From NCBI RefSeq assembly GCF_013030265.1, contig NZ_WPZQ01000002.1, forward strand, positions 310,001 to 374,000: a DNA stretch of 64,000 nt, given 5' to 3'. This DNA is from Ruegeria arenilitoris (lineage in GTDB: Bacteria; Pseudomonadota; Alphaproteobacteria; Rhodobacterales; Rhodobacteraceae). The notes under the pieces were generated by a model. The model had not been told where the DNA came from. It ran no database searches and worked only from the letters and a program-made list of their open reading frames with translations. The translations under genes and the position numbers were made by a program. Below, one piece after another: positions 35,868-44,938 of this stretch (the stretch's first letter is position 1; each line of letters starts with the position of its first letter).

Positions 35868-37640
35868 TCAAAGTGGCCAGAACACAAGGATCGCAGGCAC
35901 AGATACAGCAATGATCAGTATTTCCAACGGCAATCCCATACGCCAGTAGTCGCCAAAACGATAACCGCCCGGACCAAGGACCAGCGTGTTATTCTTATGC
36001 CCGATCGGGGTAAGAAACGCTGCCGAAGCTGCAACTGCGACTGTCATTAGGAACGGATCCGGAGAGACTTCCAGCGTGCGAGCCATCTGAATGCCTACCG
36101 GAGCGGCAACGATAGCTGTCGCTGTATTGTTCAGAACATCCGACAGAGTCATAGTCACGACCATCAGGACGGTCAGAATGGCCCAAGCGGGCAGCCCATC
36201 AGTGAGCTGAACCAGAGCATTCGCAATCAGTTCTGTCCCACCCGAAGTTTCCAGCGCGCTGCCCAACGGGATCATGGACCCAAGCAGCACGACCACTGGC
36301 CATTCGATGTGATTGTAGATGTCGGCAATTGGCAGGATCTTGGTCAAAACATAAGCGATGACGACCAGACCAAGAGCAACCGGCAGATAAATCAAACCAA
36401 TGCTGGCGGCCAAAACGGCGGCGGCAAACAAACCAATGGCAAGCCACGCTTTCTCGTTTGCGGTTACGTTCAGACCGCGTTGGGCCAGAGGCAAACATCC
36501 CAGCCACTCGGTCACATCGGCGCTGCGATCCCTTGGGCAGAGCAACAGCAGGATATCACCCGCTTCAACTTCGGTTTTGCGAACCTGTTGCGTAATCCTG
36601 CGCCCCTGACGTGAGATGCCCATCAGAACCGTGCTCTGCCGCCACGCCAGTCCAAGACCTTGCGCCGTCCGGCCAGTGATACGCGCACTTTCGGGTGCCA
36701 CAACCTCAATCACTTCCAGACCTTCGCCTTCTGCCGTCAGCAACTCCTGTCGGCGCGTGTCTGAGAAATCGAGATTCAGGGCCGCGCGGAACTCATCCAG
36801 TGCTTCGGGCCGCGCTTCCAGAACCAGCGCATCGCCTTCACGCAAGCTGGTATGCGCAGACCGGCCATAACGCCTTTTGCCATCCCGGATCAGTCCGATA
36901 ATCGCAACATCGGATTTTTCCGATGCCTCATAGAGCTCGCTAACACGTTTTCCGATATGAGCGGACTCAGGCGGAATGGTCAGTTCTGCGATGTATTCTG
37001 CCAGCGCCTCGGAAGTTTCGGTTTGAGGTCCTCGGTTCGGGATCAGCCTCCACCCAACCAGGGACACAAATGCGAGACCGGCAACAGCTGCCAGACCGCC
37101 CACAGGGGCGAAGTCAAACATGCGAAATGGCTCGCCCAGCGTCTCGGCGCGGATTGAGGCGATGATGATGTTGGGTGGGGTGCCGATCAGGGTCGCCATG
37201 CCGCCAAGGATGGTCGCAAAGCTTAACGGCATCAGGGTTAGTCCGACTGATCGTCCTGCTTTTCGCGCGGTCTGAATATCCACGGGCATCAGCAGGGCAA
37301 GGGCGGCGACGTTGTTCATGAATGCTGACAGAACGGCACCGATTCCACCCATCAGCGCGATGTGCGCACCCAGACCACGCGATGCGTCAACCAGAGTGCG
37401 AGTGATCAGAAACACCGCGCCCGAACGGACCAATCCGGCCGATACGACCAGAACGAGTGCAACGATGATGGTGGCGGGATGGCCAAACCCCGAGAACGCG
37501 TTGTCGACGGGCACGACACCCAAAACCACGCCAACCATCAGGGCAGCGAAGGCGACAAGGTCGTATCGAAACCGCCCCCACAACAGCAAAGCAAATACAG
37601 TGATGAAAAGGGTGAAAAGAATGATCTGATCTGTCGTCAT
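35868..37640 (-). CDS. SLC13-family permease with RCK_C domains (second copy)
   Basis: 590 residues from ATG at 37640 (MTTDQIILFTLF); an ATG seven codons earlier has no ribosome binding site. Same architecture as the permease at 29856-31634: membrane block, two RCK_C domains (about 210-395), membrane block. Motifs: FMNNVAALALLMPV, LIGTPPNIIIAS, LSDVLNNTATAIVAAPVG, and AFLTPIGHKNNTLVLGPGGYRFGDY. Predicted anion transporter. Confidence 0.88.
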   Translation of the reverse strand: MTTDQIILFTLFITVFALLLWGRFRYDLVAFAALMVGVVLGVVPVDNAFSGFGHPATIIVALVLVVSAGLVRSGAVFLITRTLVDASRGLGAHIALMGGIGAVLSAFMNNVAALALLMPVDIQTARKAGRSVGLTLMPLSFATILGGMATLIGTPPNIIIASIRAETLGEPFRMFDFAPVGGLAAVAGLAFVSLVGWRLIPNRGPQTETSEALAEYIAELTIPPESAHIGKRVSELYEASEKSDVAIIGLIRDGKRRYGRSAHTSLREGDALVLEARPEALDEFRAALNLDFSDTRRQELLTAEGEGLEVIEVVAPESARITGRTAQGLGLAWRQSTVLMGISRQGRRITQQVRKTEVEAGDILLLLCPRDRSADVTEWLGCLPLAQRGLNVTANEKAWLAIGLFAAAVLAASIGLIYLPVALGLVVIAYVLTKILPIADIYNHIEWPVVVLLGSMIPLGSALETSGGTELIANALVQLTDGLPAWAILTVLMVVTMTLSDVLNNTATAIVAAPVGIQMARTLEVSPDPFLMTVAVAASAAFLTPIGHKNNTLVLGPGGYRFGDYWRMGLPLEILIIAVSVPAILVFWPL

Positions 37641-37750
37641 ACCGCCACCATACCCGCGCATTCGCGACGAACAAGCCGCTCTCTTGATCCTCGCCCCCGC
37701 AAACGTCTATATGTGCGCCAAATACGCAATCACTATCACGAGGACGCAAC

Positions 37751-38491
37751 ATGGCAGGCCATTCCAAATGGGCCAACATCCAGCACCGCAAGGGGCGTCA
37801 GGACGCCGCGCGGTCCAAATTGTTTTCCAAACTGTCGAAAGAAATCACCGTTGCCGCAAAGATGGGCGACCCTGATCCCGACAAGAACCCGCGCCTGCGT
37901 CTGGCGGTGAAAGAGGCCAAGTCGAACTCGGTCCCCAAGGACGTGATCGACCGCGCGATCAAGAAATCGGTTGCAGGCGAAGGCGACGATTACGAAGAAA
38001 TCCGGTACGAGGGCTATGGCCCGAACGGTGTGGCCGTGATCGTCGAGACCATGACCGACAACCGCAACCGGACTGCATCAACAGTGCGCTCGACCTTCTC
38101 CAAAAACGGCGGCAACCTGGGCGAGACTGGTTCAGTCGGGTTCATGTTCGAACGCAAGGGTGAAGTTGTTTATACGGCATCTGTTGGCGACGCTGACACC
38201 GTTTTCGAAGCGGCGATCGAAGCAGGCGCTGAAGATGTCGAAAGCTCGGACGAAGGCCACATCATCTGGTGTGCGGATACAGATCTGAATGACGTATCTA
38301 ATGCACTCGAAGCGGCGCTGGGCGAGACCGAGTCCACCAAGCTGGTGTGGAAGCCAACCACCACAACCGAGCTGGGTCTGGAAGACATGCAAAAGCTGAT
38401 GAAGCTGGTGGATGCGCTGGAAGACGATGATGACGTTCAGCGCGTTACCACGAACTTCGAAGCATCGGACGAGGTCATGGCGCAACTCTGA
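37751..38491 (+). CDS. yebC: YebC/PmpR family regulator
   Basis: 246 residues, the standard length, starting [18 protein letters not shown] with the family's hallmark N-terminus. YebC proteins act as transcription regulators and, as shown more recently, as ribosome-associated factors that help proline-rich synthesis. In many bacteria yebC sits beside ruvC; that neighbour is absent here. A strong terminator follows. Confidence 0.97.
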   Translation: MAGHSKWANIQHRKGRQDAARSKLFSKLSKEITVAAKMGDPDPDKNPRLRLAVKEAKSNSVPKDVIDRAIKKSVAGEGDDYEEIRYEGYGPNGVAVIVETMTDNRNRTASTVRSTFSKNGGNLGETGSVGFMFERKGEVVYTASVGDADTVFEAAIEAGAEDVESSDEGHIIWCADTDLNDVSNALEAALGETESTKLVWKPTTTTELGLEDMQKLMKLVDALEDDDDVQRVTTNFEASDEVMAQL

Positions 38492-38516
38492 ATTCTGCGA
38501 CCCTGACGACTGTTTC

Positions 38517-38545
38517 AAACCCGGCTCATTGAGCCGGGTTTTTCG
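38517..38545 (+). terminator. Rho-independent terminator of yebC
   Basis: AAACCCGGCTC (38517-38527), ATT loop, GAGCCGGGTTT (38531-38541), continuing as a T run; 25 bp after the yebC stop. Confidence 0.93.
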
Positions 38546-38626
38546 TTTTTTGCGCGTTAAACTTACCGCTTGGCCGAAATTGTTTGAGGTTATAGGCTTG
38601 TGGTCAGATGGCAAAACGACGGGGAA

Positions 38627-39919
38627 ATGGCGGGTAAGTCCACGACCGATCTCGAAAGGCGAAACGTCCCTGTATTGGCAGGGCAGAGTATTCTGTCGCA
38701 AGTCGCGTGGACAATGGGCAGCCCGTCAGTTGTTCTGCCTTTTCTGGCGGTCTCGCTTGAAATGCCGATGTTTTTGGCTGGAGCTCTGGTGTCGGTTCGA
38801 AAAATCGGTGGCACGCTGTCGGATGTTTTTCTTGCTGGCCGGATTTCCGCAAAACAACAGAAAAAGCGCGCAATAGCGCTGACTGAAATTGGCATAGGCG
38901 CTTGTTTGTTAGTGGCGATTGTTGTCGCTGCGGTTGGAGGTACGCCCCTGATTGCTGTGGCGTTTGTGGCTGCGTTTTTTTGCATCGGATTGGTGGAAGA
39001 GATCCAAAGCCTCATGCTGACAGATCTACTGGGTGATCATCTGAAGTCGAAATCCAGGATGTGGATGCATTATCTGCAGCTTGGCGCCGGGGGATTGGGT
39101 GCAATCGCACTGACCTTGATACTGCACGAAATTACCAAGGAAAATCCGCCGTTCTCGCGCCACTCGACGGTGATTGCCGCAGCCGTTACCTTTTTTGTAC
39201 TTTCCGGTCTGTCCATTCTTGCGATGGCGGAGTTGGCCCGGGATGACAAAACCGGGATGCAGGCCGAACGCCCGCAACACCGGTCGGCAGGTCAGTACAT
39301 CGGCGACATTCGTGCAATGTTTGATCAGGCCTGGTTCCGGCAATATCTGGTGATGCGGTTGCCCCTGGTTGTGGTTGCGTTGGCCGTGCCATTTTTTGCG
39401 TTGATTGCGGCCGAGGCGCATCATGCGACTGCCAAGGGTTTAACCGCCCTAATCATTTCATCGGCATCGGGGTATCTGATCTCTGCACCATTGTGGCAAT
39501 TCATAAACATGAAATCGCATCGCGCGGTAATGGTCACCGGGACATTGATGGTGGCGGCGACCGGCGCAGTGCTGGTTTCTGTCCACTACATCGGCATTGA
39601 TCACGATATACACTTGCACGCGGTGGCCTTGTTCATCGTGACAGTAGCGGTGACGGGTATCAGCAGCGCAAGGAAGCTTTACTTCCTTGATGTCGCCCCC
39701 AAGGAACAACGCGTCAAAGGATCAGCCGCGATCAAAAGCATCTGCAGACTGTCAGCTGTCATAATCTCTGCCGCTTTAGCAGCCATAGCCCATATGCACG
39801 AAGTCGCATTGGCGATCGTGTTCATCGTTATCTGCAGTTTATGGGCCGCATATGCCTGCTATCGCGTGGTCTTGCCAACGAACCGATTAGCAGAGCAGCA
39901 GACCGGTGCAGCTGAATAA
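38627..39919 (+). CDS. MFS-type transporter
   Basis: 430 residues from the ATG at 38627; a GTG at 38600 in the same frame would add nine residues and cannot be excluded. About twelve hydrophobic segments, with a long polar stretch in the middle (about residue 205-235). No substrate-defining motif is recognised. Convergent with the Hint-domain gene (40 bp). Confidence 0.8.
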   Translation: MAGKSTTDLERRNVPVLAGQSILSQVAWTMGSPSVVLPFLAVSLEMPMFLAGALVSVRKIGGTLSDVFLAGRISAKQQKKRAIALTEIGIGACLLVAIVVAAVGGTPLIAVAFVAAFFCIGLVEEIQSLMLTDLLGDHLKSKSRMWMHYLQLGAGGLGAIALTLILHEITKENPPFSRHSTVIAAAVTFFVLSGLSILAMAELARDDKTGMQAERPQHRSAGQYIGDIRAMFDQAWFRQYLVMRLPLVVVALAVPFFALIAAEAHHATAKGLTALIISSASGYLISAPLWQFINMKSHRAVMVTGTLMVAATGAVLVSVHYIGIDHDIHLHAVALFIVTVAVTGISSARKLYFLDVAPKEQRVKGSAAIKSICRLSAVIISAALAAIAHMHEVALAIVFIVICSLWAAYACYRVVLPTNRLAEQQTGAAE

Positions 39920-39959
39920 GCGTTGTTGGCACATGGCACGCTCAAGCCGGTCGGTCATC

Positions 39960-40916
39960 TCAGAGTGCTGCGTGCATCTCGAATTTCCTGAGATCTCTTC
40001 TGGCCAGAACCATCGAGTGGGCCGTGATGTCATCAATGAGCTCAGGGAAGAGGCAGCATAGTTCCTGCAACTGGTCCTGATCGAAACCACCCGCACTGTT
40101 TTCACCCAGATACAGACTTTCGGTCCAGACGCCTTCTGATTGGATGACTTCGTGGCGATCAAAAAGCAGATGATAATAAGTCACGCTTTTTGGGTTTTGT
40201 TGAGATACCCCCTCAAGAGGTGTCAGAAACTTTGCTGCAGCAAAGGCCTCGTTTTCGGCGAAAAGCAGGTTGATTTGGGGACCAAATGAAAGCACCCGGT
40301 GCATAGGCGAAAGATAGAGATCCCGTTTGGGTAAATTCCGACCCAATGCGCCCCGCTTAATTCGTATCGGCCGTGTGAAACTCGCCTTACTCAGCATTTT
40401 GCGATCCAACGTAGCACGTCCAATCCACCGGATTTTCTGAATTCCGTGATCTCTGGTCTGGACACGATCTCCCACTCCTAGAGACTCGATGGGTAAAGAG
40501 CCGGTATCCGTTGTAATTCTTGTCCCGGCTGCAAAGCAGGGCGGTGGAGGGATAGGTGTCAGGTCACCCGGATCACCCTCCTGATCGCCATTTTGCTCGG
40601 AGTCTTCAGCGAGCACGCTGTCAGACGGAACAGTTCCATCTGTTGGGACAAAGTATATCTCTTTGTCACCCGAGGCGTCCTCGTGTTCGATGTACCAGCC
40701 CGTTACGGTCAGCCCATTTTCCAACTCAATCGTGGATTGGTCTTTTAGGGCTGAGATGGTGAAGCCGTCGATCGTGTCTTCACCTTCGGCGATTGTGTCA
40801 TCCATGTTCTCGTCGGTCAGAGTCACAACGGTCGCGATAGCGGGCTCACCCGCTTTGCCACCGTCGCTGCCGGTGTTCCCGAGATAATAAGCTGCAACCA
40901 CATAGTCGGTGGCCAT
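39960..40916 (-). CDS. Hint-domain protein (Hint_2 type)
   Basis: 318 residues from the ATG at 40916 (MATDYVVAAYYLGNTG). An acidic N-terminal region (1-125) with two repeat-like segments leads to the Hint module beginning CFAAGTRITTDTG with Cys127 in the nucleophile position, then GVGDRVQTRDHG and YLSPMHRVL with the block-B-like His. No signal peptide seen. Hint domains can self-cleave at the Cys; Hint_2 proteins are abundant in roseobacters, often in secreted proteins, but processing is not demonstrated here. Confidence 0.85.
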   Translation of the reverse strand: MATDYVVAAYYLGNTGSDGGKAGEPAIATVVTLTDENMDDTIAEGEDTIDGFTISALKDQSTIELENGLTVTGWYIEHEDASGDKEIYFVPTDGTVPSDSVLAEDSEQNGDQEGDPGDLTPIPPPPCFAAGTRITTDTGSLPIESLGVGDRVQTRDHGIQKIRWIGRATLDRKMLSKASFTRPIRIKRGALGRNLPKRDLYLSPMHRVLSFGPQINLLFAENEAFAAAKFLTPLEGVSQQNPKSVTYYHLLFDRHEVIQSEGVWTESLYLGENSAGGFDQDQLQELCCLFPELIDDITAHSMVLARRDLRKFEMHAAL

Positions 40917-41023
40917 TCGCGCGCCCACCTGTACCAGAGAACAAGTTACTACAGGTAGATGAATATATTCGAATTTTAAGTTTCGACAAGATTTACGCCG
41001 AATTGGTGGGTGCACACGTGTGA

Positions 41024-41713
41024 TCAGTAGAAGGATGCAACCTCTTCAAGCGGTTTCTTCAGCTTTGCAACGGAGGGCACGGTTGCATCGTCTGACGGGT
41101 GCCCGACCGCTATGATCATCGTCGGTTTTTCCGAAGCCGGGCGATCCAGTGCATCGTTCAGAAAGCGCATCGGGTTGGGCGTGTGTGTCAGCGTGCTAAG
41201 GCCTGCGTGGTGCAACGCTGCAAGCAGAAAGCCGGTGGCGATGTTCACGCTCTCGGGTACGTAGTAGTTCTTGTAACGTGTACCGTCTTCGAACTGTCCC
41301 CAGCGCTGTGCGAAGACCACGATCAGCCAGGGCGCCATGGTCAGATGTTCTTTGACTTCATTGGTTCCAATTGGCTCCAGCGCCTTGATCCACTCATCTC
41401 CAGCGCCACCTGCATAGAACCGACGTTCTTCTTCTTCGGCTTCCTCGCGAATGCGTTGCTTCAGCGCCTGATCCGAAATCGCCACAAAGTGCCAGGGCTG
41501 GTGATTTGCCCCGGACGGCGCGGTTCCGGCAGTGCGGATGCAGCTTTCAATGACTTCTCGCGACACCGGTCGGTCACAATAGTCCCGTACCGTATGACGC
41601 TTGCGCATGATCTCATAGAATTCCTGAGCGGCTGCGGCCATTTGTTCATCTGTCAGGTCACTGCGATCGGGCAGGGGGAGCGGGTCGTAGCTGAGGCTGT
41701 CGCGGGAAAACAT
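41024..41713 (-). CDS. Nitroreductase family protein, IYD/BluB-like
   Basis: 229 residues. FMN-site motifs are RHTVRDYCDRPVS and APSGANHQPWHFV. The latter block and the length resemble the iodotyrosine-deiodinase/BluB branch rather than classical nitroreductases. Substrate unknown. Lies 37 bp downstream of the ArgP-like gene on the same strand. Confidence 0.85.
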   Translation of the reverse strand: MFSRDSLSYDPLPLPDRSDLTDEQMAAAAQEFYEIMRKRHTVRDYCDRPVSREVIESCIRTAGTAPSGANHQPWHFVAISDQALKQRIREEAEEEERRFYAGGAGDEWIKALEPIGTNEVKEHLTMAPWLIVVFAQRWGQFEDGTRYKNYYVPESVNIATGFLLAALHHAGLSTLTHTPNPMRFLNDALDRPASEKPTMIIAVGHPSDDATVPSVAKLKKPLEEVASFY

Positions 41714-41750
41714 GTTAATTCTCCAGTAGTTTATGCCTTATCGGGTGGAT

Positions 41751-42635
41751 TTACGCCCGGATCAAGGCCTGCGTTGCTGCATCCTTGACTGCGCGCGTCA
41801 ATGGCGCAAGGGCAGGGGCCAGAATACGCCCGACCTGCCAGGTCAATGCCACGTCCAGATGCGAGTTGGGCACGACCTCACACAATCGATCATCATTGAT
41901 AAATGGCTGCGCGAGAACTTCGGGGTTCATACCCCAACCCAACCCTGCCGCAGCGGCTTCGACAAATCCTTGTGTAGACGGCAGGAAATGCGAAGGGGGC
42001 GATATGCGTTGACTTGTCTGTGTCGAGATCCATGCGCGCTGAAGATTGTCCTTTTGGTTGAAGGTCAGACACGGTGCGCGTGCGAGTGAGGTGTGATTGA
42101 CACCGTTGGCGAACCATTTGTGCATGTAGCCCGGGCTTGCAGTGGCCAGATAGCGCAACGTACCCAACGCTGTAGCATCGCACCCGGTAACGGATTGACC
42201 ACCGACTGTGATTGCCGCGCTGACTTCTCCACGGCGCAGCCATTCCGCTGAATGATCCTGATCATCGACGACGAGGTCGAACAACATGTCGTCAACCTGT
42301 GCCATGGCATCAATGAACCATGTCGCAAGGCTGTCTGCAGGAACAGCAATTTTAACTCTGGCGGGGCCTGTCGCCCGGTCGATAGCCAGTTCCTGACCCA
42401 GATGTGCCTCAAGCAGTCCGATATCTTCAGCATGTCGGGCAATCCGCAATCCTGCAGGTGTACCTGTGCAGGGCACGCCGCGCTGGACCAGCGCCACACC
42501 CACCCGATCCTCAAGCGACTTGATACGCTGTGAAATTGCCGATGGTGTGACTGAAAGTTCGGCAGCGGCAATTTCAAAGCTGCCATGTCGCAGGATCGCC
42601 GAAAGGGCGGTCAGATGATGTGGGTCCAGCTGCAT
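41751..42635 (-). CDS. ArgP/LysG-type LysR regulator
   Basis: 294 residues. N-terminal LysR winged helix (MQLDPHHLTALSAILRHGSFEIAAAELSVTPSAISQRIKSLE). ArgP-type proteins sense lysine and arginine and switch on a divergent LysE/ArgO exporter; the divergent LysE gene, 86 bp away, fits this exactly. Confidence 0.92.
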   Translation of the reverse strand: MQLDPHHLTALSAILRHGSFEIAAAELSVTPSAISQRIKSLEDRVGVALVQRGVPCTGTPAGLRIARHAEDIGLLEAHLGQELAIDRATGPARVKIAVPADSLATWFIDAMAQVDDMLFDLVVDDQDHSAEWLRRGEVSAAITVGGQSVTGCDATALGTLRYLATASPGYMHKWFANGVNHTSLARAPCLTFNQKDNLQRAWISTQTSQRISPPSHFLPSTQGFVEAAAAGLGWGMNPEVLAQPFINDDRLCEVVPNSHLDVALTWQVGRILAPALAPLTRAVKDAATQALIRA

Positions 42636-42721
42636 TAGTGTAACTTAATAGGCTTCAGTTTCTTTAATTTGATAAAGCCGTCTGAGGCGTCTAGTCAAAC
42701 TGGCAATGAACAGGAGTCCTC

Positions 42722-43321
42722 ATGTCCGCATCCATGATTGCCGGTTTTGCCCTTGGTTTTAGCCTGATCCTCGCTATCGGCGCACAAAACGCCTTTGTGC
42801 TGCGGCAAGGATTGCGGCGCGAGCATGTATTTGCACTTTGCCTGACCTGCGCAGTTTCAGACGCCATTCTGATTGGTGCGGGCGTAGCCGGGTTTGGAAC
42901 GCTGGCCGAGGCGGCCCCATGGTTTGAGACGGTCATGCGCTATGGTGGAGCGATATTCCTGACTTGGTATGGGCTGCGTAGCCTGCAATCTGCCTGGCGG
43001 GGTGGGGCAGTCATGGACGTTGGTGAGAGCCAACGCACCAGCCTGCGCACCGCTCTGCTCACGGTGCTGGCATTCACCTGGCTCAACCCGCATGTCTATC
43101 TTGATACCGTCGTTCTCATTGGTTCGATCTCGGCACAATATGATGATCGGATGGGTTTTGCCCTTGGGGCTATGTTCTCCAGCTTTGTGTTCTTCTTTTC
43201 GCTTGGGTATGGGGCGGGAATTCTGTCCCCTGTCTTTGCCCGCCCGCGCGCGTGGCAAGTGCTGGATATGATCATCGGGATCGTCATGCTGGGCATTGCC
43301 TACAAACTTGTTGCGATGTGA
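42722..43321 (+). CDS. LysE/ArgO-type basic amino acid exporter
   Basis: 199 residues, about six transmembrane helices. The N-terminus ASMIAGFALGFSLILAIGAQNAFVLRQGL carries the family signature GAQNAFVLRQG; FTWLNPHVYLDTV is also typical. Exports L-lysine or L-arginine. Divergently paired with the ArgP-type regulator, which presumably activates it. Confidence 0.93.
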   Translation: MSASMIAGFALGFSLILAIGAQNAFVLRQGLRREHVFALCLTCAVSDAILIGAGVAGFGTLAEAAPWFETVMRYGGAIFLTWYGLRSLQSAWRGGAVMDVGESQRTSLRTALLTVLAFTWLNPHVYLDTVVLIGSISAQYDDRMGFALGAMFSSFVFFFSLGYGAGILSPVFARPRAWQVLDMIIGIVMLGIAYKLVAM

Positions 43322-43361
43322 AGGGTTGTTCCTCGTCGGGTTTCGGTGTTCAACCGTTTCC

Positions 43362-44270
43362 ATGACAACGGTTGCCATTCAATCCCGCCCGCTTGCCGGC
43401 ATGTTCTGGATGTTCTCCGCCGGGTTGTCCTTTGTGGCGATGACGGCGTTGGTCAAGTCTCTGGGTACATCGATGGACCCTATTCAGGCAGCCTTTCTTC
43501 GCTATGTCCTAGGACTTGTGTTTCTGTTGCCTGCAATGCGCGCAATCATGACAACCCATCTGACGCGCCGGCACCTAACGCTGTTTGGTGTACGCGGGAT
43601 GATTCACGCGGTTGGAGTCATGCTGTGGTTCTATGCGATGACGCAAATCCCACTGGCCGAAGTGACAGCCATGAACTATCTCACTCCGGTTTATGTCACG
43701 CTTGGCGCTGCACTTTTTCTGGGTGAGAAAATGGCGTTTCGCCGGATCGCGGCGATACTGGTTGCTCTGATCGGAGCCGCGATCATCCTCCGTCCGGGCT
43801 TTCGGGAGGTATCGACCGGACATCTGGCCATGCTTGGTACATCTCTGATGCTTGGTGGCTCTTATCTGCTCGCCAAGGCGATGGTGCAGGATGTCCGCCC
43901 ATCCGTGGTGGTGGCCCATCTTTCTATCTGGACCACCATTTTCCTGATCCCCTTCGCGATCGCAGTTTGGACCCCGCCCAGCCTACGCGATATCGGCGTA
44001 CTCTTTCTCATCGCCAGCTTTGCTACCGCGGGGCACTATTTCATGACGCTTGCATTGCAGGCTGCTCCGGTGGCCGTGACGCAGCCGGTTACCTTTCTTC
44101 AACTGATCTGGGCCACTTTGCTGGGCGCCTTTGTCTTCCATGAAGGCATTGACCTGTGGGTGGTCGCGGGTGGGACTTTGATCCTTGCGGCGGTGACATT
44201 CATCACTTGGCGCGAGGCGGTCCTGAAGCGAGGAAACTTGACGCCTCCGAGTATTGCGCCCAAGCTTTAG
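43362..44270 (+). CDS. EamA/DMT-superfamily permease
   Basis: 302 residues from ATG at 43362 (MTTVAIQSRPLAGMFWMF). Ten hydrophobic segments in two EamA repeats (about 15-145 and 160-295); the repeat ends AMNYLTPVYVTLGAALFLGEKM and VTFLQLIWATLLGAFVFHEG are typical. Probably exports a metabolite; substrate unknown. Follows the LysE gene by 40 bp. Confidence 0.88.
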   Translation: MTTVAIQSRPLAGMFWMFSAGLSFVAMTALVKSLGTSMDPIQAAFLRYVLGLVFLLPAMRAIMTTHLTRRHLTLFGVRGMIHAVGVMLWFYAMTQIPLAEVTAMNYLTPVYVTLGAALFLGEKMAFRRIAAILVALIGAAIILRPGFREVSTGHLAMLGTSLMLGGSYLLAKAMVQDVRPSVVVAHLSIWTTIFLIPFAIAVWTPPSLRDIGVLFLIASFATAGHYFMTLALQAAPVAVTQPVTFLQLIWATLLGAFVFHEGIDLWVVAGGTLILAAVTFITWREAVLKRGNLTPPSIAPKL

Positions 44271-44297
44271 ATACAGGCGAGCGTAGCCGGATGTGCG

Positions 44298-44319
44298 TTA
44301 TTGATTGACGAGTCAATAA
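44298..44319. promoter_or_regulatory. BetI operator-like inverted repeat
   Basis: TTATTGA-N8-TCAATAA, 46 bp upstream of the betI start. It resembles the known E. coli BetI site (ATTGATTGGACG-like core with TCAAT arms), so autoregulation of the betI-betC(-betA) unit by choline is likely. Confidence 0.7.
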
Positions 44320-44365
44320 AAACCCCTTAGCGTTTTCCCATCAGGTTGTGTTGAGGGGGGCAGCG

Positions 44366-44938
44366 ATGCCAAAACTCGGAATGGAGCCGATCCGGCGTGA
44401 TGCGATTGTCAAAGCGACGATCGCTGAACTTGGTTCGAAAAAATCCCTTGATGTAACCGTCAGCCAGATTGCTAAGCGCGCAGGGATGTCCAGTGCGCTG
44501 GCGCATCACTATTTTGGCGGTAAAGATCAGATCTTTCTGGCGGCAATGCGCCGTATTCTCTCGGATTTCGGGGCAGAAGCCCGGAGCGAGCTCAAAGCAG
44601 CCGACCCGAAGGAACGAGCACATGCAATCATCCGGGCGTGTTTTGCGCCTTCTTGCTTTACGCCCGACGTCATCGCCGCCTGGATGACCTTTTATGTGCT
44701 GGCGCAGACCAATGATGATGCGTTGCGCCTGTGGCAGATCTATCAGGCACGTATCCGGTCGAATCTGACCGATGCCCTGCGCCCGGTCATGAAAGATCCG
44801 GTCGAAGCAGCTGAAAACATGATTGCCCTGATCGATGGGCTTTATATCCGCGCTGCACTCAGCGCACCCGAAAAACCGCAACTGGCCGTCAACCATGCAA
44901 TGCGTGTTCTGAATACCCTGCTTGAGGCTGAAAAATGA
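44366..44938 (+). CDS. betI: Transcriptional repressor BetI
   Basis: 190 residues from ATG at 44366 (MPKLGMEPIRRDAIVKATIAE). TetR-type HTH at about residues 25-55 (TVSQIAKRAGMSSALAHHYFGGKDQIF), which is the BetI hallmark. Choline-responsive repressor of glycine betaine synthesis genes. Its stop overlaps the betC start by 4 nt (ATGA). A matching operator lies at 44298-44319. Confidence 0.95.
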   Translation: MPKLGMEPIRRDAIVKATIAELGSKKSLDVTVSQIAKRAGMSSALAHHYFGGKDQIFLAAMRRILSDFGAEARSELKAADPKERAHAIIRACFAPSCFTPDVIAAWMTFYVLAQTNDDALRLWQIYQARIRSNLTDALRPVMKDPVEAAENMIALIDGLYIRAALSAPEKPQLAVNHAMRVLNTLLEAEK

